From contig JAEXHR010000064.1 of assembly GCA_023449855.1 (NCBI GenBank), positions 1 through 20,564 on the forward strand: DNA of 20,564 bases. The letters run 5' to 3'. The position numbers and the translations under genes were made by a program. Below are positions 14,220-20,564 of this stretch, piece after piece. Position 1 is the stretch's first letter. Each line of letters starts with the position of its first letter. The DNA is from Pseudomonadota bacterium. Lineage in GTDB: Bacteria > Pseudomonadota > Alphaproteobacteria > Rhizobiales > Xanthobacteraceae. The notes beneath the pieces were generated by a model. It had not been told where the DNA came from and did no database searches. It saw only the letters and a program-made list of their open reading frames with translations.

Positions 14220-15269
14220 TCAATTCTCCATTGGCGCCCATGGCTCGGCCTGTGCCGCGCTCTTCGCCTTGTCGGACACCGGCGCTTCGCCGATCACTTC
14301 GACCAGCGCGCGCAGTGCTTCGGGGACGCCGTCGCCGGTCGCGCCGGAAATCAGCAATGGTGTCTTCTTCGACGCGCGCTTCACGCGGTCCTTCTGCTTC
14401 TTCAGTTCTTCGGGTTCGACGGCGTCGATCTTGTTCAGCGCCACGATCTCGATCTTGTCCGAGAGATCGCCCGCATAGGCCTCGAGCTCGCCGCGCACGG
14501 TCTTGTAGGCTTTCCCGGCATGTTCGCAGGTGGCGTCGATCAGGTGCAGCAGCACGCGGCAGCGCTCGACATGGCCCAAGAAGCGGTCACCGAGGCCGGC
14601 GCCTTCATGCGCGCCCTCGATCAGGCCGGGAATGTCGGCCAGCACGAATTCGCGGCCGTCGCTGTTCACGACACCGAGCTGCGGATGCAGCGTGGTGAAG
14701 GGATAGTCGGCAATCTTCGGCCGGGCGGCCGAGACCTTCGACAGGAAAGTCGATTTGCCGGCATTGGGCAGGCCGACGAGGCCGGCATCCGCAATCAGTT
14801 TCAGCCGCAGCCAGATCCAGCGCTCCTGACCGGGCTGGCCGGGATTGGCGTTGCGCGGGGCGCGATTGGTCGAGGACTTGAAATGCGCGTTGCCGAAGCC
14901 GCCATTGCCGCCTTCGGCCAGCACGAATTTCTCGCCGAGCTTGGTGAAATCGTGGATCAGCGTTTCTTTGTCTTCGTCGATGATCTGGGTGCCGACCGGC
15001 ACTTTCAGCGTGATCGACTCGCCATTGGCGCCGTGGCGGTCCTTGCCCATCCCGTTGACGCCCTTCGGCGCCTTGAAATGCTGCTGGTAGCGATAGTCGA
15101 TCAGCGTGTTGAGGCCGTCCACGACCTCGACGATGACGTCGCCGCCGCGTCCGCCATTGCCGCCGGAGGGGCCGCCGAACTCAATATACTTCTCGCGGCG
15201 GAACGCCACGCAGCCGTTTCCGCCGTCGCCGGAGCGAATGTAAACCTTGGCTTCATCGAGGAATTTCAT
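14220..15269 (-). CDS. obgE: Obg-family GTPase (ObgE/CgtA)
   Basis: Essential GTPase that binds the 50S ribosomal subunit late in assembly and links growth to ppGpp. The 349-residue protein has the glycine-rich Obg domain (residues 1-158, with GGNGGRGGDV and GGNGGFGNAHF). The GTPase domain follows, with P-loop GLPNAGKST (166-174), switch-II DIPG (212-215), NKID (279-282) and SGATGDG (308-314). The C-terminal extra domain is very short, ending near the G domain, as in many alphaproteobacteria. The ATG at 15269 begins the universal MKFLDEAKVYI. It belongs to the rplU-rpmA-obgE-proB neighbourhood, but is cut off from rpmA here by the plus-strand EamA gene, so it needs its own promoter within 15270-15424. 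I see only weak candidates there. Confidence 0.97.
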   Translation of the reverse strand: MKFLDEAKVYIRSGDGGNGCVAFRREKYIEFGGPSGGNGGRGGDVIVEVVDGLNTLIDYRYQQHFKAPKGVNGMGKDRHGANGESITLKVPVGTQIIDEDKETLIHDFTKLGEKFVLAEGGNGGFGNAHFKSSTNRAPRNANPGQPGQERWIWLRLKLIADAGLVGLPNAGKSTFLSKVSAARPKIADYPFTTLHPQLGVVNSDGREFVLADIPGLIEGAHEGAGLGDRFLGHVERCRVLLHLIDATCEHAGKAYKTVRGELEAYAGDLSDKIEIVALNKIDAVEPEELKKQKDRVKRASKKTPLLISGATGDGVPEALRALVEVIGEAPVSDKAKSAAQAEPWAPMEN

Positions 15270-15424
15270 GGCGTATCCGTATCGCAGGGGTGTGTTTGCG
15301 GCAACAACTCATCGCCGCCGGCAAGGCGACGAATGGCTGCCTTGTTGCGGTTTCAATCGCGTCCTAAAGGACAATGGGGAAACGTTAACGATGATCTCCG
15401 GCATGCACGGTGACGAAACTCAGG

Positions 15425-15539
15425 CCCTCATGGTGAGGAGCGCGCGCTGCGCGCGTCTCGAACCATGAGATCGTGGGCTCCGGAGCGCGTGACCATCCTT
15501 CGAGACGCCGCGCTTCGCGCGGCTCCTCAGGATGAGGGG
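15425..15539. repeat. Palindromic repeat family B, copy 2
   Basis: This element has the same two-hairpin layout as 1761-1873. It starts CCCTCATGGTGAGGAG, closes the first hairpin with AACCATGAG, then has CCATCCTTCGAGACGCCGCG and ends CTCCTCAGGATGAGGGG. Central loop bases differ while the stems are kept, so it is structure that is conserved. It ends 26 bases before the start codon of the EamA gene, an unusual 5' position for this element. Confidence 0.85.
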
Positions 15540-15565
15540 CCGAAAAGGGTTCAATAAAGGCGTAT

Positions 15566-16483
15566 ATGGGCATGTTTGCGACCATTTCGACCGCAGCGGA
15601 CAACCGCGCCGCCCGGATCGCCGGTATCGGCCTCATGCTGGCCGGCATCGGCATGTTCTCCTGCGGCGATGCCATCGGCAAATATCTGGTCGGCACCTAT
15701 TCGGTGGGGCAGCTGATGTTCCTCCGCGCCATCGCCGCGCTGACGCTGCTGGCGCCGATGATCTGGCGGCACCGCGGCGATTTCCTCAACCTGGATCGGC
15801 CGGGCCTGCAGGTGCTGCGTGTGGTGCTGTCCACGCTGGAGGTCGCGGCCTTCTTCTGGGCGGCGGCCTATCTGCCGCTGGCTGATGTCATTACCTACTA
15901 TCTCGCCTGTCCGATCTTCGTCACCGCCGGCTCGGCGATCTTCTTGCGCGAGCCGGTGGGCTGGCGGCGGTGGAGCGCGGTGTGCGTCGGCTTCGTCGGC
16001 GTGATCATCGCGCTGAAGCCGTCGGCGCAGATGGTGACCTGGCCGGCGCTGATCGCGCTCGGTGGCAGCCTGTCCTTTGCGTCGCTGATGCTGATCACTC
16101 GCTCGCTGCGCTCAGCGCCGGATGTGGTGCTGGCGACGACGCAGTTCATCGGCACCTTCACTTTCGGCGCGATTCTGACGGCGTTCGGCTGGGTCACGCC
16201 GGGCGTGGCCGATCTCGGCCTGTTCGTCCTCGCCGGCATCGTCTCGATCGTGGCGCTGCTCTGCGTGAACCGCTCGCTGAAGCTCGCTCCGGCCAGCGTG
16301 GTGGTGCCGTATCAATATACGATGATCATCTGGGCGGTGATCTTCGGCTATCTGGTGTTCGACGAATTGCCGTCCATCGCCACGCTTGTCGGCGCCACGA
16401 TCATCATTGCCGCGGGGCTCTATATTTTCCTGCGCGAGCAGAGTCTTGGCAAGATCGCCGACGAAGTGCCGCCGGTGGTGTGA
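15566..16483 (+). CDS. EamA / DMT-family transporter
   Basis: A 305-residue inner-membrane protein with ten hydrophobic segments arranged as two EamA repeats (about residues 17-145 and 160-290). Typical features are GIGMFSCGDAIGKYLVG in the first helix, the ADVITYYLACPIFVT segment, and VVVPYQYTMIIWAVIFGYLVFDELP in the second repeat. EamA proteins export or import amino acids, nucleosides or other metabolites, but the substrate is not predictable here. The ATG at 15566 has AAAGG five bases upstream; a second in-frame ATG at 15572 is possible. It is the only plus-strand gene in the rplU-to-proB block and is bordered by a family-B repeat on the left and a perfect palindrome on the right, so it may be an insertion relative to the ancestral order. 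Confidence 0.92.
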   Translation: MGMFATISTAADNRAARIAGIGLMLAGIGMFSCGDAIGKYLVGTYSVGQLMFLRAIAALTLLAPMIWRHRGDFLNLDRPGLQVLRVVLSTLEVAAFFWAAAYLPLADVITYYLACPIFVTAGSAIFLREPVGWRRWSAVCVGFVGVIIALKPSAQMVTWPALIALGGSLSFASLMLITRSLRSAPDVVLATTQFIGTFTFGAILTAFGWVTPGVADLGLFVLAGIVSIVALLCVNRSLKLAPASVVVPYQYTMIIWAVIFGYLVFDELPSIATLVGATIIIAAGLYIFLREQSLGKIADEVPPVV

Positions 16484-16491
16484 CTTTCTCT

Positions 16492-16515
16492 CCCTCTCCC
16501 GCAAGCGGGAGAGGG
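16492..16515. terminator. Perfect palindrome, likely bidirectional terminator
   Basis: CCCTCTCCCGC and GCGGGAGAGGG form an 11-base perfect stem around AA. It lies nine bases after the EamA stop codon and eight bases before the end of the convergent GNAT gene. No long T-run follows, but the stem is very stable and lies between two convergent 3' ends. CTCCCTCTCCCGC-type palindromes also recur in this bacterial group, so it may equally be a short repeat family. Confidence 0.6.
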
Positions 16516-16522
16516 GATGACG

Positions 16523-17116
16523 TCACTTCCTCGTCGAACTCGCCCAGTTCTTCAGCGAGCTCCACACGCCCCGTGTCAGCTTGAAGCAATCCACCGGCGT
16601 TGACGACCCGATCGCCTCGAAGCGATGCAGTTGGACCCCAGTCCACTGGAAGCCGCACTTTTCGAGAATATTGCGTGACGCCGGATTGGCGACGCGCGCG
16701 CCTGCGATCAGGTGATCGATGGTGAATTCCTCGAATGTGTAGTCGATTGCCGCGCGCACCGCTTCGGTGGCGTAACCGCGGCCCCAGTGCTCGACGCCCA
16801 GCCAGTAGCCGAGTTCGGGCGCGTCCGGCTCGCGCCAGTCGATACCCACCATGCCGATCGGGCGGAAGTCGAGCTCGACCAGGAAAACGGCATCGGTCGC
16901 CGTGTCGTCCTGCAGCGAGCCAACGAACTGCTCGGCGTCGTCCTGCGAATAGGGATGCGGCAGGCGGCGGGTGTTCTCCGCGATGCGGCGGTCATTGGCG
17001 AGTTCGGTCACTGCGATGGCATCGGCCATCACAGGCTTGCGCAGCGTCAGGCGCTGCGTTTGCAGAACAGCGCGTCTCGTCTCGCTCAGGTGAGGTGTCG
17101 GAATATCCTGCAGCAT
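16523..17116 (-). CDS. GNAT-family acetyltransferase, RimJ/RimL type
   Basis: A 197-residue GNAT protein with the RimJ/RimL layout: QTQRLTLRKPVMADA at residues 19-33, then ELGYWLGVEHWGRGYATEA (101-119) containing the acetyl-CoA loop, and NPASRNILEKCGF (144-156). This family acetylates ribosomal-protein N-termini, amino groups of small molecules or antibiotics. A GNAT gene next to rplU-rpmA-obgE is common in alphaproteobacteria, which supports a translation-linked role but does not prove it. I chose the ATG at 17116, which has AGGAG upstream and directly precedes the family-like region; the longer frame to 17419 reads through the rpmA gene and the terminator. An intrinsic terminator lies 41 bases before this start, so it needs read-through or its own promoter. 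Confidence 0.9.
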   Translation of the reverse strand: MLQDIPTPHLSETRRAVLQTQRLTLRKPVMADAIAVTELANDRRIAENTRRLPHPYSQDDAEQFVGSLQDDTATDAVFLVELDFRPIGMVGIDWREPDAPELGYWLGVEHWGRGYATEAVRAAIDYTFEEFTIDHLIAGARVANPASRNILEKCGFQWTGVQLHRFEAIGSSTPVDCFKLTRGVWSSLKNWASSTRK

Positions 17117-17157
17117 TGTCGGCTCCTGCAGTGCGCCCCGAAGCGACGCACCAAACG

Positions 17158-17187
17158 AAAAGGGGAGGCCGGTTTCCCGCCTCCCCT
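17158..17187 (-). terminator. Intrinsic terminator after rpmA
   Basis: On the minus strand AGGGGAGGC, a nine-base loop and GCCTCCCCT make a nine-base perfect stem, followed at once by TTT. This is a textbook Rho-independent terminator. It lies about 70 bases beyond the rpmA stop codon and before the GNAT gene, and should end most rplU-rpmA transcripts. Confidence 0.8.
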
Positions 17188-17255
17188 CTGGAGCCCAATT
17201 CTGGCGCTCCGCCGGTTCAACAGGACCCGGCGGACTCCATTTGAGTGTCCACCGT

Positions 17256-17528
17256 TTATTCGGCCGCGGCCTGAGTGATCGGAAGTACCGATACGAAGGT
17301 GCGACCATTGGATTTGGCTTTAAACTCCACGCGGCCTTCGACCTTGGCGAACAGGGTATGGTCCGTGCCCATGCCGACATTAAGGCCGGGGTGCCAAGTG
17401 GTGCCGCGCTGACGCGCAATGATGTTGCCGGGAATCACGCGCTCGCCGCCGAACGCCTTGATGCCGAGGCGCTTGCCAGCCGAATCGCGACCGTTGCGCG
17501 ATGAACCGCCTGCTTTTTTATGAGCCAT
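17256..17528 (-). CDS. rpmA: 50S ribosomal protein L27
   Basis: L27 is a bacterial 50S protein whose N-terminal tail reaches the peptidyl-transferase centre and helps position tRNA. The 90-residue sequence starts MAHKKAGGSSRNGRDSAGKR, the highly conserved N-terminus, and continues with LGIKAFGGERVIPGNIIARQRG and GMGTDHTLFAKVEG. No N-terminal cleavage extension of the Firmicutes type is present. It follows rplU after a gap of 107 bases and is probably transcribed from the same promoter. The intrinsic terminator downstream closes the operon. Confidence 0.98.
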   Translation of the reverse strand: MAHKKAGGSSRNGRDSAGKRLGIKAFGGERVIPGNIIARQRGTTWHPGLNVGMGTDHTLFAKVEGRVEFKAKSNGRTFVSVLPITQAAAE

Positions 17529-17635
17529 AGCTCGTCTCCGATCTCGATCTCTTCAAAGATCAATTCCTCGGGGGAATTGTCTCACGGATTTTCAAATTTG
17601 CGCAGCGGATAATTCCGCTGCTGCAGCGATTCCAT

Positions 17636-18022
17636 TTACTCGGCAGCCTCAGCCGGAGCGGCCTTCGGGGCAGCGGCCTTCTTCGGGCGCGGGCCCTTCG
17701 TCGGCGCCTTGCCATCAGCGAGGATCTCGCTGATGCGGACGAGGGTCAGCTCGTCACGATAGCCACGCTTGCGCTTCGAGTGCTTGCGGCGGCGCTTCTT
17801 GAAAGCGATGACCTTGGGGCCGCGCTTGTGGTCGAGAATTTCAACCGCAACGCTGGCGCCAGCAACGGTCGGCACGCCGAGCACCGGCGTATCGCCGCCG
17901 AGCACGAGCACTTCACCAAGCTGCACGATCGTGCCGGCATCGCCAGCGATCTTGCCAATCTCAAGTACATCATCCGGAACAACACGGTACTGCCGGCCGC
18001 CGGTTTTGATGACTGCGAACAT
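17636..18022 (-). CDS. rplU: 50S ribosomal protein L21
   Basis: L21 is a 50S protein that binds 23S rRNA. The 128-residue product starts MFAVIKTGGRQYRVVPDDVL and contains KRRRKHSKRKRGYRDELT, both family hallmarks. It is longer than the E. coli protein (103 residues) because of a C-terminal tail of about 25 residues rich in Ala, Pro and Lys (GPRPKKAAAPKAAPAEAAE), which is usual in Rhizobiales. GAAGGA upstream of the ATG is a good ribosome binding site. It is the first gene of the rplU-rpmA operon, with a leader of about 150 bases that contains a hairpin. Confidence 0.98.
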   Translation of the reverse strand: MFAVIKTGGRQYRVVPDDVLEIGKIAGDAGTIVQLGEVLVLGGDTPVLGVPTVAGASVAVEILDHKRGPKVIAFKKRRRKHSKRKRGYRDELTLVRISEILADGKAPTKGPRPKKAAAPKAAPAEAAE

Positions 18023-18046
18023 CGTTCTATTCCTTCGTGTTCGATC

Positions 18047-18071
18047 CCGTCCTCGGCTTGCACCGGGACGG
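18047..18071 (-). promoter_or_regulatory. Leader hairpin upstream of rplU
   Basis: In the minus-strand transcript, CCGTCCCGG, a six-base loop TGCAAG and CCG-A-GGACGG form a nine-base stem with one bulged A. It lies 25 bases before the rplU start, close to the ribosome binding site. Ribosomal-protein leaders often hold such structures for feedback control. Whether L21 or another protein binds it is unknown. Confidence 0.4.
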
Positions 18072-18177
18072 CTTCTTGTTCAGTCGATAAGGGTTTGGTG
18101 TTTTTGGGCTTTTCGATCGACGTTGCGATCCCGCACAAAAACAATCGGCGCGAGACAAAGCTTGCGCCGAAGGGTGC

Positions 18178-18205
18178 TTTATAGAGGGGGAAGACGGGGA
18201 GTCAA
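18178..18205 (-). promoter_or_regulatory. Strong sigma70-type promoter for rplU-rpmA
   Basis: Read on the minus strand, TTGACT (18205-18200) and TATAAA (18183-18178) are separated by 16 bases. Both elements are close to consensus. Transcription would start about 150 bases before the rplU start codon. This is the best promoter match in the window, as expected for a ribosomal-protein operon. Confidence 0.75.
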
Positions 18206-18259
18206 GGAAAAGCGAGCCAAAAACAGGCATTTGGCCTGCATTTGACTCGCGATCATGGC

Positions 18260-19423
18260 CTACGAAGCGAGGCTGCGCATTTCCTTGATGAGGTCCGACT
18301 TGCCCTCGAAACCGATGCCCGGCAGTTCCGGCATCACGATATGGCCGTTCTCGACGGTCACGCCGTCCGGGAAGCCGCCATAGGGCTGGAACAGGTCGGG
18401 GTACGATTCATTGCCGCCGAGGCCGAGGCCGGCCGCGATGTTCAGGGACATCTGGTGGCCGCCATGGGGGATGCAGCGGGTCCAGGACCAGCCGTAATTC
18501 TTCAGCATTTCCAGCGTCCTGAGATACTCGACGAGGCCGTAGGAGAGGGCGCAGTCGAATTGCAGCCAGTCGCGGTCCTTGCGCATGCCGCCATAGCGGA
18601 TCAGGTTGCGGGCGTCCTGCATCGAGAACAGGTTTTCGCCGGTCGCCATCGGCTTCGGATAATGCTCGGCGAGCTTCTCCTGCAGTTCGTAATCCAGGGG
18701 GTCGCCGGCTTCCTCGTACCAGAAAAGATCGTATTCCCTCAAAGCCTTGGCGTAGTCGACGGCGGTCGCCAGATCGAACCGGCCATTGGCGTCGACGGCG
18801 AGCTGGCAGCCCGAGGGCAGCAGCTTCAGCACATGTTCGATGCGCTTGAGGTCGTCGGCCAGCGGGGCGCCGCCGATCTTCATCTTCACGACATTGTAGC
18901 CGCGGTCCAAATAGCCTTTCATTTCAGTGGCTAAGCCTTCGAGCCCCTTGCCCGGATAGTAGTAACCGCCGGCTGCATAGACGAACACCTTCGGGTTCGC
19001 GACCGTGCCGTAACGCTCTGACAGCAAACGGAAAAGCGGCTTGTTTGCGATCTTGGCGACGGCATCCCAGACCGCCATGTCGATGGTGCCGATGGCGACA
19101 GAGCGCTCGCCGTGGCCGCCGGGCTTTTCATTGGTGAACATGGCCGCCCACACCTTGTGGGGATCGATGTTTTCACCCGTGGAATCAATGAGATCGTCCG
19201 GTTTTGCCTCGAGGATGCGGGGCGCAAAACGTTCGCGGATCAGGCCGCCCTGGCCATAGCGGCCGTTGGAATTGAAGCCGTAGCCGATCACCGGTTTGCC
19301 GTCGCGGATCACGTCGGTGACCACGGCGACCAGGCTCAGCGTCATTTTGCTGAAGTCGATGAAGGCGTTAGCGATGGGGGAGGCGATCGGAGCGGTGCGC
19401 TCCCGGACTTCGACAATACGCAT
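18260..19423 (-). CDS. tarD: D(-)-tartrate dehydratase, enolase superfamily
   Basis: The enzyme should remove water from D-tartrate to give oxaloacetate. The 387-residue protein is close over its whole length to the enzyme characterised in Bradyrhizobium japonicum. The catalytic set is conserved with a constant shift of two: Lys180 and Lys182 (KMK, published KxK ending at Lys184), metal ligands Asp211, Glu237 and Glu263, Asp290 and His320 (IPHGGHQ) as the His-Asp dyad. N-terminal capping segments FNSNGRYGQGG and NEKPGGHGERS, which shape the active site, are also kept. The ATG at 19423 is preceded by GAGGAAA; the frame to 19510 is only an upstream extension. The gene is divergent from a LysR regulator with a 137-base gap. 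No transporter gene is next to it. The function is by similarity recalled from memory; close relatives acting on other sugar acids remain possible. Confidence 0.88.
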   Translation of the reverse strand: MRIVEVRERTAPIASPIANAFIDFSKMTLSLVAVVTDVIRDGKPVIGYGFNSNGRYGQGGLIRERFAPRILEAKPDDLIDSTGENIDPHKVWAAMFTNEKPGGHGERSVAIGTIDMAVWDAVAKIANKPLFRLLSERYGTVANPKVFVYAAGGYYYPGKGLEGLATEMKGYLDRGYNVVKMKIGGAPLADDLKRIEHVLKLLPSGCQLAVDANGRFDLATAVDYAKALREYDLFWYEEAGDPLDYELQEKLAEHYPKPMATGENLFSMQDARNLIRYGGMRKDRDWLQFDCALSYGLVEYLRTLEMLKNYGWSWTRCIPHGGHQMSLNIAAGLGLGGNESYPDLFQPYGGFPDGVTVENGHIVMPELPGIGFEGKSDLIKEMRSLAS

Positions 19424-19513
19424 GGTTTTTCCTCGTTTTCGCATCTTTTCGTGCGGCAACACGGCGGCAGACTTGCGGACGGCTTGAGGCAATAAACCCG
19501 CCACAGCCATCTC

Positions 19514-19532
19514 TGAAATGGTGATTTTTCAT
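19514..19532. promoter_or_regulatory. Putative LysR operator between tarD and the regulator
   Basis: The dyad TGAAA, eight bases, TTTCA (19514-19531) is perfect. Within it ATG, nine bases, CAT (19518-19532) contains the T-N11-A core (19519 to 19531) expected of LysR-type binding sites. It lies about 30 bases before the regulator start and about 90 before the tarD start, a normal place for autoregulation and divergent activation. No experimental basis. Confidence 0.4.
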
Positions 19533-19560
19533 CGCAGGCGTTCCGATCTAAGATGGCTGG

Positions 19561-20481
19561 ATGCGCAGCTTCGATCCCGTCTCCCTCCGCCTGTTCATCG
19601 CCGTCTGCGAGGAGCGCAACATTGCCGCCGCCGCCAAGCGCGAGGCGATCGTTCCGTCCGCGGTGTCGAAGCGCATCAGCCAGATGGAAGATGAAGCCGG
19701 GGTGCAACTGCTTGAGCGCGGCCGCCGCGGCGTCACGGTGACGGCGGCCGGCGAGGTGCTGTGGCGCTATGCGCGCGAGAGTTTGCAATTGCTCGATCGC
19801 ATGCAGGCCGAACTCGGCGCTTTCGCCGATGGTGTGCAGGGGCACGTGCGGGTGTTCGCGTCGAAGTCCGCAGTGGCGCAGGTGCTGCCGGAGGATGTCA
19901 GCGCCTTCGCCAAGAAATATCGCGATGTGCGCGTCAGCTTAGAGGAACGCGAGATCTGGGAGGTCGTGCGCGGCGTCGAGGAAGGGCGCGCCGATATCGG
20001 CGTGTGCTGGGATGCCGTCGATCTGCGCGGGCTCACCACGCATCCCTATCATCGCGATCGGCTCGCTGTGGTCGTGCATCCCGATCATCCGCTGGCGTCG
20101 CGCGATGTCGTCTCGTTCGAGGAGACCATCGACTTCGAACATGTCGACATCGTCGCTCGCAGCATCATGCAGGCGACGCAGCGAAGCGCCGCTGCAGCAG
20201 CCGGCAAGCAGATGCGCTATCGCATCCAGGTTTCCACGGTGGATGCCGCCTATCGTGTGGTGGCGGCGCAGCTCGCCGTCGCCATCGTGCCGCAGGAAGA
20301 GGCATCCACCATCCAGCAGATGCTCGGTCTCAAGGTCATCCCCCTCAACAATGACTGGGCACAGCGGCAATTCGTCATCGCCGTGCGAAACAAGGGGCTT
20401 AGCCTGCCGGCACAATTGTTGCTGGAAAGTCTCCAGAGCAGTGCAGGCAGGGCTATCGCACATGAATGCCACGTCACCTGA
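19561..20481 (+). CDS. LysR-family transcriptional regulator
   Basis: A 306-residue LysR-type regulator. The N-terminal winged helix-turn-helix spans about residues 5-63 (SLRLFIAVCEERNIAAAAKREAIVPSAVSKRISQMEDEAGVQLLERGRRGVTVTAAG). A linker helix and the two-lobed inducer-binding domain follow (from about residue 92). It lacks the usual N-terminal variant MDLRQLRYF but keeps the overall pattern. It is transcribed divergently from the tarD-like gene, the classic arrangement for a LysR protein that controls its neighbour, so a sugar acid such as tartrate is the likely inducer; this is inference. The ATG at 19561 has only a weak ribosome binding site (AAGATGG). A family-B repeat variant follows the stop codon immediately. 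Confidence 0.92.
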   Translation: MRSFDPVSLRLFIAVCEERNIAAAAKREAIVPSAVSKRISQMEDEAGVQLLERGRRGVTVTAAGEVLWRYARESLQLLDRMQAELGAFADGVQGHVRVFASKSAVAQVLPEDVSAFAKKYRDVRVSLEEREIWEVVRGVEEGRADIGVCWDAVDLRGLTTHPYHRDRLAVVVHPDHPLASRDVVSFEETIDFEHVDIVARSIMQATQRSAAAAAGKQMRYRIQVSTVDAAYRVVAAQLAVAIVPQEEASTIQQMLGLKVIPLNNDWAQRQFVIAVRNKGLSLPAQLLLESLQSSAGRAIAHECHVT

Positions 20482-20549
20482 GGCCATCCCTTGCGAATGG
20501 CTTCGCCATTCGCTGGGAGACGCCGCTGCGCGGCTCCTCAGGATGAGGG
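20482..20549. repeat. Palindromic repeat family B, variant with an extra hairpin
   Basis: The right end (GAGACGCC, a GC-rich loop, CTCCTCAGGATGAGGG, 20517-20549) matches the right hairpin of copies 1761-1873 and 15425-15539, and CCATCC at 20484-20489 matches the start of that hairpin. Between them is GCGAATGG, CTTCG, CCATTCGC (20493-20513), a perfect extra hairpin not found in the other copies. The left CCCTCATGG hairpin is absent. It lies directly after the LysR stop codon and may act as its terminator. Confidence 0.7.
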
Positions 20550-20564
20550 AGGAGTTCTACTCCG

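Noticed and set aside
14520..15413. A 297-codon plus-strand frame opposite obgE
   Set aside because: It is antisense to a certain essential gene and has shadow-frame composition.
17117..17419. A 101-residue N-terminal extension of the RimJ/RimL-like GNAT protein
   Set aside because: The extension reads through the L27 gene antisense-frame region and the intrinsic terminator and is unlike the family; the ATG at 17116 has a good ribosome binding site.

Overview
The window looks like ordinary chromosome from a high-GC alphaproteobacterium, most likely of the Bradyrhizobium / Rhodopseudomonas / Tardiphaga / Afipia group (Nitrobacteraceae). The reasons are the base composition, the rplU-rpmA-(GNAT)-obgE-proB gene order, an enolase-superfamily protein very close to the D-tartrate dehydratase known from Bradyrhizobium japonicum, and several kinds of palindromic intergenic repeat that I associate with this family. 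I see no integrase, transposase, prophage gene, CRISPR array or rRNA. There are 22 protein genes and one tRNA gene.

Layout. Positions 48-919 (-) hold a translationally coupled pair, a DCC-family thioredoxin-like protein and a DUF2269 membrane protein. Positions 1245-1754 (+) encode a GNAT acetyltransferase with a perfect CtrA-type box (TTAA-N7-TTAAC) upstream. Positions 2013-4059 (+) encode inorganic pyrophosphatase (ppa) and a membrane-anchored M20 peptidase. Positions 4172-5687 (-) form a yggT / DUF167 / folD operon. A tRNA-Ala(CGC) with its own promoter lies at 5893-5968. Positions 6090-10668 (-) carry an SDR oxidoreductase, a TerB-like protein, a class III nucleotide cyclase with a zinc-ribbon-like N-terminal region, and a cytochrome P450. 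A large MFS transporter with a soluble C-terminal domain (10817-12511, +) is divergent from the P450 gene and converges on a small secreted four-cysteine protein (12515-12739, -).

Positions 12949-18022 contain the housekeeping block read on the minus strand: rplU, rpmA, a RimJ/RimL-type GNAT, obgE and proB. The block is interrupted by an EamA/DMT transporter on the plus strand that has palindromic repeats on both sides. A strong sigma70-type promoter precedes rplU, and a convincing intrinsic terminator follows rpmA. The right end (18260-20481) is a divergent pair, tarD-like D-tartrate dehydratase and a LysR regulator. A T-N11-A dyad lies between them, suggesting a small regulated sugar-acid catabolic module.

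The most unusual aspect is the intergenic DNA. At least four different palindromic repeat families, plus a short perfect palindrome and a 16-bp tandem repeat, fill many of the gaps, mostly at gene 3' ends. One copy sits between obgE and proB, and one copy at the right edge appears to carry an extra hairpin. I found no convincing undescribed multi-gene system. The best leads are the CtrA-box / possibly leaderless GNAT promoter, the tarD-LysR pair, the repeat-flanked transporter inside the rplU-proB block, and the repeats themselves.
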